Assembly: GCF_000381885.1 (NCBI RefSeq) | Contig: NZ_KB907212.1 | Location: 62,001 to 126,000, forward strand | DNA: 64,000 bases | Reading direction: 5' to 3' | Source: Actinomadura atramentaria DSM 43919 | GTDB taxonomy: Bacteria; Actinomycetota; Actinomycetes; Streptosporangiales; Streptosporangiaceae | Shown here: positions 34,318 through 41,993 of the stretch, in pieces | Position numbering within the stretch: position 1 is the first letter of the stretch | Layout: the number at the start of each line of letters is the position of its first letter | Translations under genes and position numbers: made by a program | The notes under the pieces: model-generated | Database searches by the model: none | What the model saw: the letters and a program-made list of their open reading frames with translations, nothing else | What the model was told of the DNA's origin: nothing

Positions 34318-34408
34318 GGACCCCCCGCGCACCCGCCAGAGCCTGCTTATCCTTGCTGCCTTCCGGCCCTGGGGAGGTTCACAGGATGACGCCACGCGAG
34401 GGGCTGGG
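34318..34408 (-). ncRNA. ffs: Small signal recognition particle RNA (4.5S type)
   Basis: On the minus strand the conserved SRP domain IV hairpin is visible (GGGCCGGAAGGCAGCAAGG, about 34348-34372). It is flanked by CTGTGAACCTCCCC and TAAGCAGGCTCTGGCGGG, and the outer ends CCCAGCCCCTCGCG and GCGCGGGGGG pair. Position just upstream of dnaX is normal for actinobacteria. The ends are placed by the outer helix and may be off by several bases. Confidence 0.9.
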
Positions 34409-34465
34409 AGTGAGTCTATGTCATCCCCGGCCCGCTCTTCACATCTTCCGCCTAAGCTCCGGGGC

Positions 34466-34810
34466 ATGACCGTCTTCCCCTCCGCGACGCTGCTCCACGT
34501 CGCCGAGCGCCGCCACTGGGACGAGGCCCGCGCGGCCGGCGGCCCGTACGCGATGTCGACGCGCGGCCGCACGCTCGCGGACGAGGGTTTCGTCCACTGC
34601 TCCTCCACCGAGGCCCAGGCCGCGACCGTCCTCGACCGCTTCTACGCGGACGTGCCCCGCGACGACCTCGTCCTCCTGGTCATCGACCGCACGGCCCTCC
34701 CCGCCGAGGTCCGCTACGCCTCCGTGGACGGCGACCTCTTCCCCCACGTCCACGGCCCGATCCCCCTCGCGGCGGTAATCGAGGTTCGCCCAGTCCCCGA
34801 GACCCGGTAG
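34466..34810 (+). CDS. DUF952-family protein
   Basis: A 114-residue cytosolic protein: LLHVAERRHWDEARAAG.GPY, DEGFVHCSS, LVLLVIDRTAL and FPHVHGPIPLAAVIEV are the family pattern. DUF952 proteins resemble glutathione S-transferase-like or ADP-ribosyl-transfer folds, and their role is not established. It is divergent from the SRP RNA and ends ten bases before the tRNA-Ser gene. Confidence 0.88.
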   Translation: MTVFPSATLLHVAERRHWDEARAAGGPYAMSTRGRTLADEGFVHCSSTEAQAATVLDRFYADVPRDDLVLLVIDRTALPAEVRYASVDGDLFPHVHGPIPLAAVIEVRPVPETR

Positions 34811-34820
34811 GATCTGCGGC

Positions 34821-34908
34821 GGAGGATTCGCCTAGTGGCCTAGGGCGCACGCTTGGAAAGCGTGTTGGGGGCAACCCCTCACGAGTTCGAATCTCGTATC
34901 CTCCGCCA
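34821..34908 (+). tRNA. tRNA-Ser (GGA anticodon)
   Basis: An 88-base cloverleaf with encoded CCA. Acceptor GGAGGAT pairs with ATCCTCC. The anticodon loop is in CACGCTTGGAAAGCGTG (anticodon GGA), the long variable arm is TTGGGGGCAACCCC, and the T-loop is TTCGAAT. It lies at the edge of an accessory region, and tRNA-Ser genes are common integrase targets. I found no second copy of its 3' end in the window. Confidence 0.97.
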
Positions 34909-34929
34909 CGCCTGACCAGGCAAAACACC

Positions 34930-34957
34930 GAGGCCGGTACCCAGGGGTACCGGCCTC
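34930..34957 (+). terminator. Strong terminator hairpin after tRNA-Ser
   Basis: A perfect 13-base inverted repeat, GAGGCCGGTACCC (34930-34942) and GGGTACCGGCCTC (34945-34957), with a two-base centre, 21 bp after the tRNA. No U-run follows, as is common in high-GC actinobacteria. Confidence 0.85.
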
Positions 34958-35011
34958 GCGTGCTTCACGGTCTCAGTTAGCTGGGCGATGCGCCATCGAG
35001 TGGCAGGGAAA

Positions 35012-35614
35012 CTACGCCCGGCGCCTACGCCTCAAGCTCACGGGCTCCGTGCGCCGCCCTCCTTCTACGAAGGTGACCTGGCGATAGAACTGGTCAAGAG
35101 GAACGAAAACGCCCACTTTGGTCGCCCACTCCCGAAGCGCCCAGCTACAAGCCGACTGCCAGGAAATGACTTCGATCTTCCATCCCTTGCGATGCATGCG
35201 CTCAAGGTCTCGATGAAAGCCGATTCCATCGTCATATCCCGCCCCGTCGCCCGTCAGTAGCACAGCGACCCCAGGAGCCTCGGAGTCGATCACCGTTCGG
35301 AGCATCCGAGTTTGAAGGGCTTGGTCGACTGCCTGCTCTTTGCCCGATTGCGCTCCACGTTCGAACGTCTCCACGTCGATCCCCAGCGCTTGCAGCTTGC
35401 TCCAGAGCCCACCGAGGTCGGGAGGCACGCTCCCGACGCAGTAGGCACTCGCCACTGGCCGACCGGCACGAGCCAGATCATAAACGTTTTCAAACTGAAG
35501 CCGGACACTGTTGGCCACAGATACCTCATTGTGCTTTGCTGCGGCAAAACGGACAGGGGTGAAGAGGTTCGAGTTGTCCCAGAACAAGTGAACTTCATCT
35601 TTTGCTTGAATCAT
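35012..35614 (-). CDS. NYN-domain (PIN-like nuclease) protein
   Basis: A 200-residue protein with the NYN pattern: LFWDNSNLFTPVR near residue 10, a central AYCVGSVPPDLGGLW, and GVAVLLTGDGAGYDDGIGFHRDLE with acidic residues suited to metal binding, then GWKIEVISWQSACSWALREWA. NYN proteins are PIN-like ribonucleases. ATG 35614 was chosen because it begins the domain. The frame also runs upstream into an integrase tail without a stop. Lower GC than its surroundings and the inverted repeat at 35647 indicate acquired DNA. It may be a defence or toxin nuclease, but that is not shown. Confidence 0.75.
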   Translation of the reverse strand: MIQAKDEVHLFWDNSNLFTPVRFAAAKHNEVSVANSVRLQFENVYDLARAGRPVASAYCVGSVPPDLGGLWSKLQALGIDVETFERGAQSGKEQAVDQALQTRMLRTVIDSEAPGVAVLLTGDGAGYDDGIGFHRDLERMHRKGWKIEVISWQSACSWALREWATKVGVFVPLDQFYRQVTFVEGGRRTEPVSLRRRRRA

Positions 35615-35928
35615 GCAGAGAATCGTATCTGCTGCGAATACGATGTTTGTAACAATTTTACAACCGCTGGGGGCTGGTACCGCGCGGCGCCAGCCCACCG
35701 GTTTCCTCTTAGATCTCCACCCATCCGCCCACAAGAGCCCGCCAACCTGGTTGGCCACGTCGCGACGGATCGCGTCGACCATGTGCTGGTAGCGCTTGGC
35801 CATCGATGCGCTCGACCAACCCGTGATCGCCATCGCCGTAGCGGTGGGACGCCGAGGATGAGCAGGACTGTCGCGGCGGTGTGGCGCGCGTCATGAAGGC
35901 GGGTCTCGCGTAGGCATGCTGGCACCTA
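35615..35928 (-). pseudogene. C-terminal fragment of a tyrosine integrase, frameshifted
   Basis: Two neighbouring frames together encode the end of an actinobacterial phage/ICE integrase: LRETRLHDARHTAATVLLILGVP (with the catalytic HxxR) in one frame and MAITGWSSASMAKRYQHM (with the catalytic tyrosine) in the other. One base was gained or lost near 35845. The core-binding and first catalytic parts are missing. The second frame continues, without a stop, through VANQVGGLLWADGW into the NYN gene. With the adjacent tRNA-Ser it marks an old integration site. Confidence 0.85.
35647..35663. promoter_or_regulatory. Inverted repeat in an AT-rich promoter-like region before the NYN gene
   Basis: TTGTAA (35647-35652) and TTACAA (35658-35663) are perfect six-base arms with a five-base spacer, 33 bp before the NYN start in one of the most AT-rich stretches of the window. 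Size and place suit an operator for a small regulator, but none is encoded beside it. Confidence 0.45.
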
Positions 35929-36146
35929 CCGAGCTTTGCAGCGTTGCCGATGCTCGACAGGCTGGAGCGTGGCGCTGCGTGTCAGGCATCCGTCGCGCAC
36001 GTGTCCTCGAGCGGGGTGGCAGACCGCGTGGGCTGCGGCGATCTACTGTCTGCGGCTAACCACACGGCATGGAGTGCTGGCCATAGTTGATGTTCCCGCT
36101 CGTACGGGGACTGGTCGCCGAGAGGAGACCATGCTCACTCCCGCAG

Positions 36147-36480
36147 CCTTCCAAGACAGACTTATGAGACCCGACCATCGGCATGAACCCGGCGGTCGGG
36201 TCTCATCTTGCAAAGGAGATTTCTACGAGGGGCCCGCCGGCCTGGCTCTGTTGTTGCTGATCGGGACGTCGATACGGTCCCGAGCGACGACAATCCCGTC
36301 CTTGACGACGTAGCACTCCACGACGTGCTGTCCTTTAAAGTCGGAGTCCTCCACCCGCGTGTTAGGACTGGTCGAGCCGACAATCTGACCCCGGACCATG
36401 TCCCGGCGCTCGGCTTCCGGGCCGCGGTTGAGTACCTTCCACTTCAGTGTGTACGGCTCCTCGACCGTGCAGCTCGTCAC
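36147..36480. repeat. Direct repeat, left copy (AGS-C module)
   Basis: About 335 bp here match 38244-38578 in the same orientation, about 2.1 kb away. The match starts at ccttccaagacag, includes a hairpin region (arms GAGACCCGACC 36166-36176 and GGTCGGGTCTC 36194-36204 in this copy), and covers the 3' end of an AGS-C domain frame on the minus strand. It ends abruptly where the left gene is truncated. Confidence 0.85.
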
Positions 36481-36552
36481 TTGACGTACTGCGGGAACCG
36501 TCGCCGACGCTGCGACGCGGCACTCGGCAGCGGCCACTGAGAGCGCTCGCAA
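36223..36552 (-). pseudogene. AGS-C sensor domain fragment of a CD-NTase-like gene, left copy
   Basis: The frame reads TSCTVEEPYTLKWKVLNRGPE, RRDMVRGQI, FKGQHVVECYVVKDGIVVA and RDRIDVPI, which matches the Adenylyl/Guanylyl and SMODS C-terminal sensor domain (AGS-C) found at the end of CBASS nucleotidyltransferases. The about 30 residues before TSC (MRALSVAAAECRVAASATVP) are unrelated to the right copy, and no nucleotidyltransferase domain precedes it. So this is only the sensor end of a lost enzyme. It may be expressed as a short peptide, but is most simply a remnant. Confidence 0.72.
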
Positions 36553-36860
36553 CTTGGGCCGGATTTTGTCAGTGGTACGCCGGTTTCCTCTGCCGATCGG
36601 GCTCTCGGGTCAAGAGCGAACAGCTGTGGCGGGAGAGCGCCACGTCGAACACAACGTCCGGAGGTGAACGACCCGGCGGCCAGCGCGGCGAAAGACCATA
36701 AGGCGGCCAAGGCCGCCGAGCCCGCCGCTGCAGGCGGCCAGGTCAGAGGCATATTTCCGCAGGTAGACCCTACGCTGCTCTCTTGAGTTCTTGCATGGGT
36801 TTCAGGGCCGACGGCTCTGCTCCGCCCGGAGCAGGCAGAGACGAATGAGAGAATCGTCCC
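36553..36860. other. Gap between the left AGS-C copy and the AlbA_2 gene
   Basis: The 308 bp hold the promoter of the AlbA_2 gene. A 40-codon frame (from gtgaacgacccggcgg at about 36664) lacks a properly spaced ribosome binding site and family resemblance, so I do not call it. Nothing recognisable remains of the nucleotidyltransferase domain that should precede AGS-C. Confidence 0.45.
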
Positions 36861-38213
36861 ATGCCTGATGATCACGTGAACGCCGTCGACTCGACCGAGC
36901 GGCACTCGGCACTGGACACCGACGTCGTCCCCCTCGGTGAGCGCGTCCTGCGAAGCGTCCTCGACCACGTGATCGCAGTCGGCGACGAGGCGGAGACGAC
37001 CTACCTCGAGGTCAAGAGCACCCTCGACATGAGCAGCAAGGCCTCCGCCGCCAAGATCGCGAAGTTCCTCCTGGGCGTGGCCAATCGGCGTCCGGACGAG
37101 GCCGCCAGGCACTTCCACGGCTACGCCGTGCTGGTGGTCGGTGCGCAAAAGGGCTGTGCTCCAGGCGTGCCCCGCGGAACCGAGGCCCACGAACTCGAGG
37201 ATCGGCTCCGCCCCTACCTCGGGCCGCAGTTCCCGGCCTTCGAGTTCGGGCGGATCGGCGTGGACGCCGAGAACGAGGTGCTGTTCGTCATCGCTCAGCC
37301 GCCGAAGGAAGGGCAGACGATCTTCCCGTGCCACAAGAGCTTCCAAGGAGACGACCGCCGCGACAACCTTGAGGACGGCGCGATCTACGTGCGGGGCACC
37401 AGCAACACGCGGCCGGCTCGCTCCGGAGAGGTCTTGGCCCTCGTCGAACGCGCCCGCAGCGGCGGGAAGCCGCCGATCAAGCTCGAAGTGGAGGTGCTCG
37501 GCCCGATCCATAGGGTCGACCGCGTGGAAGAGGTCCTAGAAAGCCTTCGCGAGTACGAAGAGGAGCAGTTCAGCAAGGATCCGGAACTCGCAGAGGACGC
37601 CTTCGCATCGACGTCGATCCGTCTGGCGGCAAGCGTCTTCGGCGGAACTGCGCACCTGACCGCAGAAGACCGCAAGAACGCCCTGGCAAGGTGGCGGAAC
37701 GGGAAGGTCGAGCACATCGCGAAGGGCCGCGAGCACCTACTGGGCGTCGGTCTGTCGGGGGCGGGGATCCGCGTGGTCAGCCGCGAAAGGTTCGTCTCGA
37801 AGCCGCATCTCATCGTGACCTTCCACGGCTGCGAACTGGTCGATCACCTCGATCCGGACGACGCCGACTACGAGAAGGCCGTCGAACCCGTACTGCGATC
37901 GCAGGGTCCCCTCCTCAACTACTCCGACCTCCGGCTCGTTCCCCGGGACTACCCCGTAGCTTGGAGCAACCGTGGCGATGACGCGGAGGTCGTGCTCACT
38001 CCGGAGTCGTTCCGCCCGAACGTGCCGTGGACGAGTGACCAAGACGACTACGTGATCGTCGCGAGGGACCCCCAGACCCGTTCAATTGAGGTCTCCTGGA
38101 TCCTCACCGAGGACGGCAACGACGCTGTGACCAGCGGCGGTTTCCGTTTGCCGACTGCAGACCTCGTCGACGCCGCCGAGCTGTTCGCATCGGCGTTCCT
38201 TAGCGAGGACTGA
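36861..38213 (+). CDS. AlbA_2 (Schlafen-type) DNA/RNA-binding domain protein
   Basis: A 450-residue protein. The AlbA_2 domain lies near residues 35-185: TTYLEVKSTLDMSSKASAAK, IAKFLLGVANR, YAVLVVGAQKG, VLFVIAQPP and GAIYVRGTSNTRPA. The C-terminal 250 residues (from KLEVEVLGPIHRVD) are not recognised. AlbA_2 proteins occur in transcription regulators and antiphage modules. It stands alone on its strand between two direct copies of an AGS-C module, in a low-density accessory region. The start ATG 36861 has only a weak purine tract upstream. Its defence role is inferred from family and place. Confidence 0.8.
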   Translation: MPDDHVNAVDSTERHSALDTDVVPLGERVLRSVLDHVIAVGDEAETTYLEVKSTLDMSSKASAAKIAKFLLGVANRRPDEAARHFHGYAVLVVGAQKGCAPGVPRGTEAHELEDRLRPYLGPQFPAFEFGRIGVDAENEVLFVIAQPPKEGQTIFPCHKSFQGDDRRDNLEDGAIYVRGTSNTRPARSGEVLALVERARSGGKPPIKLEVEVLGPIHRVDRVEEVLESLREYEEEQFSKDPELAEDAFASTSIRLAASVFGGTAHLTAEDRKNALARWRNGKVEHIAKGREHLLGVGLSGAGIRVVSRERFVSKPHLIVTFHGCELVDHLDPDDADYEKAVEPVLRSQGPLLNYSDLRLVPRDYPVAWSNRGDDAEVVLTPESFRPNVPWTSDQDDYVIVARDPQTRSIEVSWILTEDGNDAVTSGGFRLPTADLVDAAELFASAFLSED

Positions 38214-38243
38214 CGGTACTCCGAGATGTTGCTTGCGGCCCCG

Positions 38244-38578
38244 CCTTCCAAGACAGTCTTGTGAGAACCGACCACCGGCATGAACCCGGAGGTCGGGGCT
38301 CGTCCCATCAGGGAGATGTCCACGAGCCGCTCGCCGACCTTACTCTGGTGTTGCTGATCGGGACGTCGATGCGGTCGCGAGCGACGACGATCCCGTCCTT
38401 GACGACGTAGCACTCGACGACGTGCTGTCCCTTGAAGCCGGAGTGCCCGATCCGCGTGATCAGACTGGTCGAGTCGACGATCTGGCCCCGGACCATGTCC
38501 CGACGCTCGATCTCCGGGCCGCGGTTGAGCACCTTCCACTTCAACTTGTACGGCTCCTCGGCCGTGCAGCTGGTGACA
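38244..38578. repeat. Direct repeat, right copy (AGS-C module)
   Basis: This is the partner of 36147-36480, same orientation, beginning ccttccaagacag. The hairpin arms here are less perfect (GAGAACCGACC and GGTCGGGGCTC). The two copies have diverged at many third positions, so the duplication is not recent. In this copy the coding frame goes on upstream for another 250 bp. Confidence 0.85.
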
Positions 38579-38829
38579 CGGAACTTCAGGCTCTTGTCCG
38601 CCTTCAGCAGCGCTCCGGTGTGGAGCATCTCTCGGAGCCTCGTCGCCTTCCAGCCATCCTGGTCGGTGGTGAACACCGTAGGAGCCGAGGCCGGAGGGAA
38701 TGTAGTCGGCGACGTGGACGGCCTGGTCTTCATCGTCGGGGGGAAGACTACGGCGACGGGGCCGAAGTGTGCGTTCCACGGCCCATCTGCGCGGCAGCGG
38801 GGTGAAGCCTTTCTGGTCTGGAGGTTCAC
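38308..38829 (-). pseudogene. AGS-C sensor domain fragment of a CD-NTase-like gene, right copy
   Basis: A 173-codon frame from GTG 38829. It contains a longer AGS-C domain than the left copy: TRLREMLHTGALLKADKSLKFRV, then CTAEEPYKLKWKVLNRGPE, MVRGQIVDST, GQHVVECYVVKDGIVVARDR and IDVPIS. A Pro/Thr-rich linker (VVFPPTMKTRPSTSPTTFPP) precedes, as between the enzymatic and sensor parts of CBASS nucleotidyltransferases. The enzymatic domain itself (GS..D motifs) is absent in the 600 bp upstream. A sensor without its cyclase cannot signal, so it is probably a remnant. Confidence 0.72.
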
Positions 38830-39460
38830 GGACGATGCCGAGCGTGGTCCGCAAGGTTGTGGCGGCCCACGTGGCCAGGCGCCCGGCGGCGGCAGCCAGG
38901 GCTCTACCAGGGCCTATTCGTCATCGGTCAGGTCCGAGGAATACCGCGACACCCGAGAGCAGGGCGAGAATATCTCCTGAAGAGAGCCTCTACCGGCACC
39001 TGCTGCGGCTCGGACCTGCCTGCGTCGCGCCGCAGCCGTCCCGGATGGGCCTGCCGGGTCTGGTCGATAGGTCGAGGCGCTCGACCGACACGTGACGATG
39101 TTCCCGCCTCAAGCGCCCGGTGCCTCGCGTTATTTCGTTGTTCGGACGCCATGCGTCCGTGTCCGTGACGTAGATGGCGAGGAAACGGAGGTCGCCTGCG
39201 GCGACCGAGCGTCTCGTCCTTCTCGGAGCGCTCTCGTGTGGTGGCCGGGAAGGGGATGGACGGCCGTGTACGAGGGATTGACGGAACCCTCGCCTATGGG
39301 TCGGCAGAGTCGCCCCGTGGGCTTGAGGGTGAGCGTCTCTAACGTGAGACCCCGGGAAGCCACGTGCGGACCGCTGGGTCACGGCATCTCTGGGCCGATT
39401 CGGGACGATGTCGCGTCACAGCGCGGCACCACGTGACACAACCGGTCTATCCTGGCCGGT
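38830..39460. other. Accessory gap without a recognisable gene
   Basis: This 631-bp stretch would be where the nucleotidyltransferase domain upstream of the AGS-C fragment should lie. I read both strands and see short open frames but no cyclase motifs and no family resemblance. GC content is uneven. The end carries the promoter of the toxin-antitoxin pair. Confidence 0.5.
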
Positions 39461-39730
39461 ATGAGCGCTCAGCCTGAGGTCACCCAGCGGGACCTGCGCA
39501 GTCGGTCCAAGGAGATCATGGATGCGGTCGAGCGTGGTCAGGCGTTCACCGTGACGCGTGACGGCCACAAGATCGGTGAGTTGGTCCCCTTGCGGCGCCG
39601 TCGCCGGTTCGTCCCGCGTGCGGAGTTCGCGGCCATGTCCGCCAACGCGCCGGCCATCGCGCTGGAGGCGTTCCGGGCAGACCAGGACGCGGTCGTCGAC
39701 CAGGACCTGAGTGACCCCTATGAACGCTGA
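39461..39730 (+). CDS. Phd/YefM-family antitoxin
   Basis: An 89-residue antitoxin. The N-terminal DNA-binding part is typical: VTQRDLRSRSKEIMDAVERGQAFTVTRDGHKIGELVPL, followed by a basic RRRRRF and an acidic C-terminal tail (EAFRADQDAVVDQDLSD) that would mask the toxin. Such proteins bind the toxin and repress their own promoter. The toxin gene overlaps its end by 11 bases. Confidence 0.92.
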   Translation: MSAQPEVTQRDLRSRSKEIMDAVERGQAFTVTRDGHKIGELVPLRRRRRFVPRAEFAAMSANAPAIALEAFRADQDAVVDQDLSDPYER

Positions 39731-40202
39731 ACAGCCCGTGCAGGGACTACTCGACACCAACATCATGATCCTGCGCAGTTGGATTGATCCGGCGGAACTG
39801 CCCGAAGAAATGGCGATCAGCGCTATCACGCTCGCCGAGTTGTCGGCCGGTCCGCACGAGGTTCGACGCAATGAGGAGCAGGCGGTCTATGACGAGCACG
39901 TCGAACGGGCGCGGCGCCTGGACGTGCTGCAGCGGGCCGAGAACGAGTTCGATCCGATCCCGTTCGACGTCGAGGCCGCCCGGATCTACGGGCGGGTGTG
40001 CGCAGCCGTCGTCGCGGCGGGCCGCAAACCACGGCGCCGGATTGCCGACCTGATGATCGCCTCCGTTGCCATCGCCGAGGGGTTGCCTCTCTACACGACC
40101 AATCCGCAGGACTTTCACGGGTTGGAAGACTTGCTGACCATCGTTCCCGTCACCAGGCCCGACACTCCACACGAACCGCGACGCGCATCCCGGACATCCT
40201 GA
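39720..40202 (+). CDS. vapC: VapC-family PIN-domain toxin
   Basis: A 160-residue PIN ribonuclease toxin that cleaves RNA to arrest growth. The acidic metal site includes LLDTNIMI (Asp near residue 12), the Glu in ISAITLAELSAG (near 42), and IADLMIASVAIAEGLPLYTTNPQDF (two Asp). ATG 39720 overlaps the antitoxin stop, so translation is coupled; GTG 39711 is possible. Phd/YefM antitoxin plus VapC is a common pairing in actinobacteria. It probably helps keep the accessory region. Confidence 0.92.
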   Translation: MNAEQPVQGLLDTNIMILRSWIDPAELPEEMAISAITLAELSAGPHEVRRNEEQAVYDEHVERARRLDVLQRAENEFDPIPFDVEAARIYGRVCAAVVAAGRKPRRRIADLMIASVAIAEGLPLYTTNPQDFHGLEDLLTIVPVTRPDTPHEPRRASRTS

Positions 40203-40432
40203 TCACTCGAAGAGCGGTGCGGTGGCTGTTCAAGTCCCCGCGCGGCCGCTCGTCGGTTCTCAGCCGTCCGATTCAGCCTCAGCCGCGCGAAACGGTTCAG
40301 TGCCACCCACGGTGACGAACGACAGGAAGCCTTTCCGGCGGCGGTGCGACGCCGAAGCCATGCAGCCGACCTTCGACGGGCTGGTGACGCGCCTCCTCTT
40401 TGCCGCCTTGCGGCGGGGCGGGATCCGCGGTG

Positions 40433-41890
40433 TCAAGGCTCCACGTCGTCGATCTCCATCGTCGTGACCGTGTTCGGTGCCTGGGTCGTCGTGAGCAGCC
40501 GGTCGACCACGCGGGCGTCGCGGTCGCGGGTGTAGGTGCGGGCCGGTGCGTCGGTCGCGTCGGTGACCCACACGCGGACGGTGTGACCGTCGCCGTGGCC
40601 CGCCGCCCTGGAGAAGCGCCGCAGGTCGTAGACGACGGTGCGGGCGCCGCCGCCGTTCGCCGTGACCAGCGCCAGCCGCCGGGCGGCGTCGTCGTAGGCC
40701 GCGACGGTGTCCGGATGGCCGGAGTCGAGGAGCCGCATCCCGGGCCTGACGTGCCGCGTGTACTGGGCCAGGACGTAGTACTTGGCGTTGACTCCCGTGA
40801 CCGCGGCGCGGAGCGTCCCCGGCGCGCCGCCGTCCGGATTCGGCGTCGTGTCGTCGTACGCGCCGCCGAGGAGTCCCCAGCCGGCCCCGTCGACCGGTTG
40901 CCAGTAGACCCAGGCGCGGGGTCGCAGGCTGCGCAGGTCGCGGCCGATGTTCAGCGCGGTCGTGAGTCCGCTGGGCTCACCGTCGCAGTACTCGCTCTGC
41001 CAGACGGGCGTGGTCGCGCCGACCGCCGCGCGCAGCGCCGCGCGGCCGCGGGAGTCGTCGTCGCGTTCGTATCCGTGGACGTTGACGCGTCCGACGATCC
41101 GCCGGACGTCCGCGGGCAGGCCGCGCCAGGTGTTCGCCGCCTGCGAGTAGAAGCATTCGTCGGACGCGGCGACCCGCACGTCGCCGAGGCCCCGTTCGTC
41201 CAGCGCGCGGCGCAGTGGGGCGAGCACCGCCGCCTGCGCGTCGACGGTGAAGTGGCAGCCCTCCTGGTTCTGGCTCGCGTGCCACGCCTGCAGCGACGGC
41301 TCGTTGAACGGCTCCACCGACGCGAACCGCACGCCCCAGTGGTCGCGGGCGTGCCGCGCGACGACGGCGATGTACCGCGCGAACGTCTCGCGGTGCGCCG
41401 GAGCGAGGTTGTCCTGGTCGGGCCGTTCGGCTCCGGACGGGTTCCCGTTCACGGTCATCCACCACGGCGGCGACACCGAGAACATCTCGAACCGGTCCGC
41501 GCCGATGTCGCGGGCCTTCAGCAGCATGCTCCGCTGGTTCGCGTCGGCGGCCCAGTCCCAGCCCGTGCCGCGCCAGTAGCCTTCGATCTGCTTGCGACGT
41601 ACGATCCGGGGCGATTCGACCATCCTCGCCGAGCCGTCCCCGGGGTGCGGCCAGGTACAGGCGCCGAGGTCGTACCGGACGACGGTGAGGCCCAGCCCGG
41701 GGAGCGCGACCTCCTGGTCGACGAGCCGCACCCGCTCCCGGCCGCGGCCGAACAGCGCGCGGGCGATGTCGTCGCGGCGGCCCAGTTCGGTGCCCGCCCA
41801 CCAGGACAGGCAGGCTCCCCACCCCTCCCACGCGGACGTGGCGCAGTGCGGATCGACCATCCGTCCGACCATGATCAAGCTACCGTTCAC
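40433..41890 (-). CDS. GH30-family glycoside hydrolase (endo-beta-1,6-galactanase-like), no signal peptide
   Basis: A 485-residue GH30 enzyme with (beta/alpha)8 barrel and beta domain. Conserved parts: GWGACLSWWAG, LTVVRYDLGACTWPH, FEMFSVSPPWWMTVNGNPSG, FASVEPFNEPS (acid/base Glu) and TPVWQSEYCDGEPSG (nucleophile Glu), then AWVYWQPVDG and NAKYYVLAQYTRHVRPGMRLLDSG. This resembles fungal/bacterial endo-1,6-galactanases. GTG 41890 begins MNGSLIMVGR just before the barrel, with no export signal; an upstream piece may be lost. It could act on imported oligosaccharides, or be damaged. Confidence 0.85.
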   Translation of the reverse strand: MNGSLIMVGRMVDPHCATSAWEGWGACLSWWAGTELGRRDDIARALFGRGRERVRLVDQEVALPGLGLTVVRYDLGACTWPHPGDGSARMVESPRIVRRKQIEGYWRGTGWDWAADANQRSMLLKARDIGADRFEMFSVSPPWWMTVNGNPSGAERPDQDNLAPAHRETFARYIAVVARHARDHWGVRFASVEPFNEPSLQAWHASQNQEGCHFTVDAQAAVLAPLRRALDERGLGDVRVAASDECFYSQAANTWRGLPADVRRIVGRVNVHGYERDDDSRGRAALRAAVGATTPVWQSEYCDGEPSGLTTALNIGRDLRSLRPRAWVYWQPVDGAGWGLLGGAYDDTTPNPDGGAPGTLRAAVTGVNAKYYVLAQYTRHVRPGMRLLDSGHPDTVAAYDDAARRLALVTANGGGARTVVYDLRRFSRAAGHGDGHTVRVWVTDATDAPARTYTRDRDARVVDRLLTTTQAPNTVTTMEIDDVEP

Positions 41891-41993
41891 CAGCTTCCTT
41901 GGTGTAGTCGTCCATACCTCGTCGCATCGACCGCTCGCCGTGGGCTTTGCGCATCATTGACCGAGGTGGATCACTGCGGGCACCGGCCCGGCG

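Noticed and set aside
36664-36786. A 40-codon frame before the AlbA_2 gene
   Set aside because: GGAGG is directly against the GTG with no spacing, and the peptide is Ala/Lys-rich without family resemblance.
38830-39460. A nucleotidyltransferase domain belonging to the AGS-C fragment
   Set aside because: No GS or DxD-type catalytic motif and no long frame in the correct direction could be found on reading the stretch.
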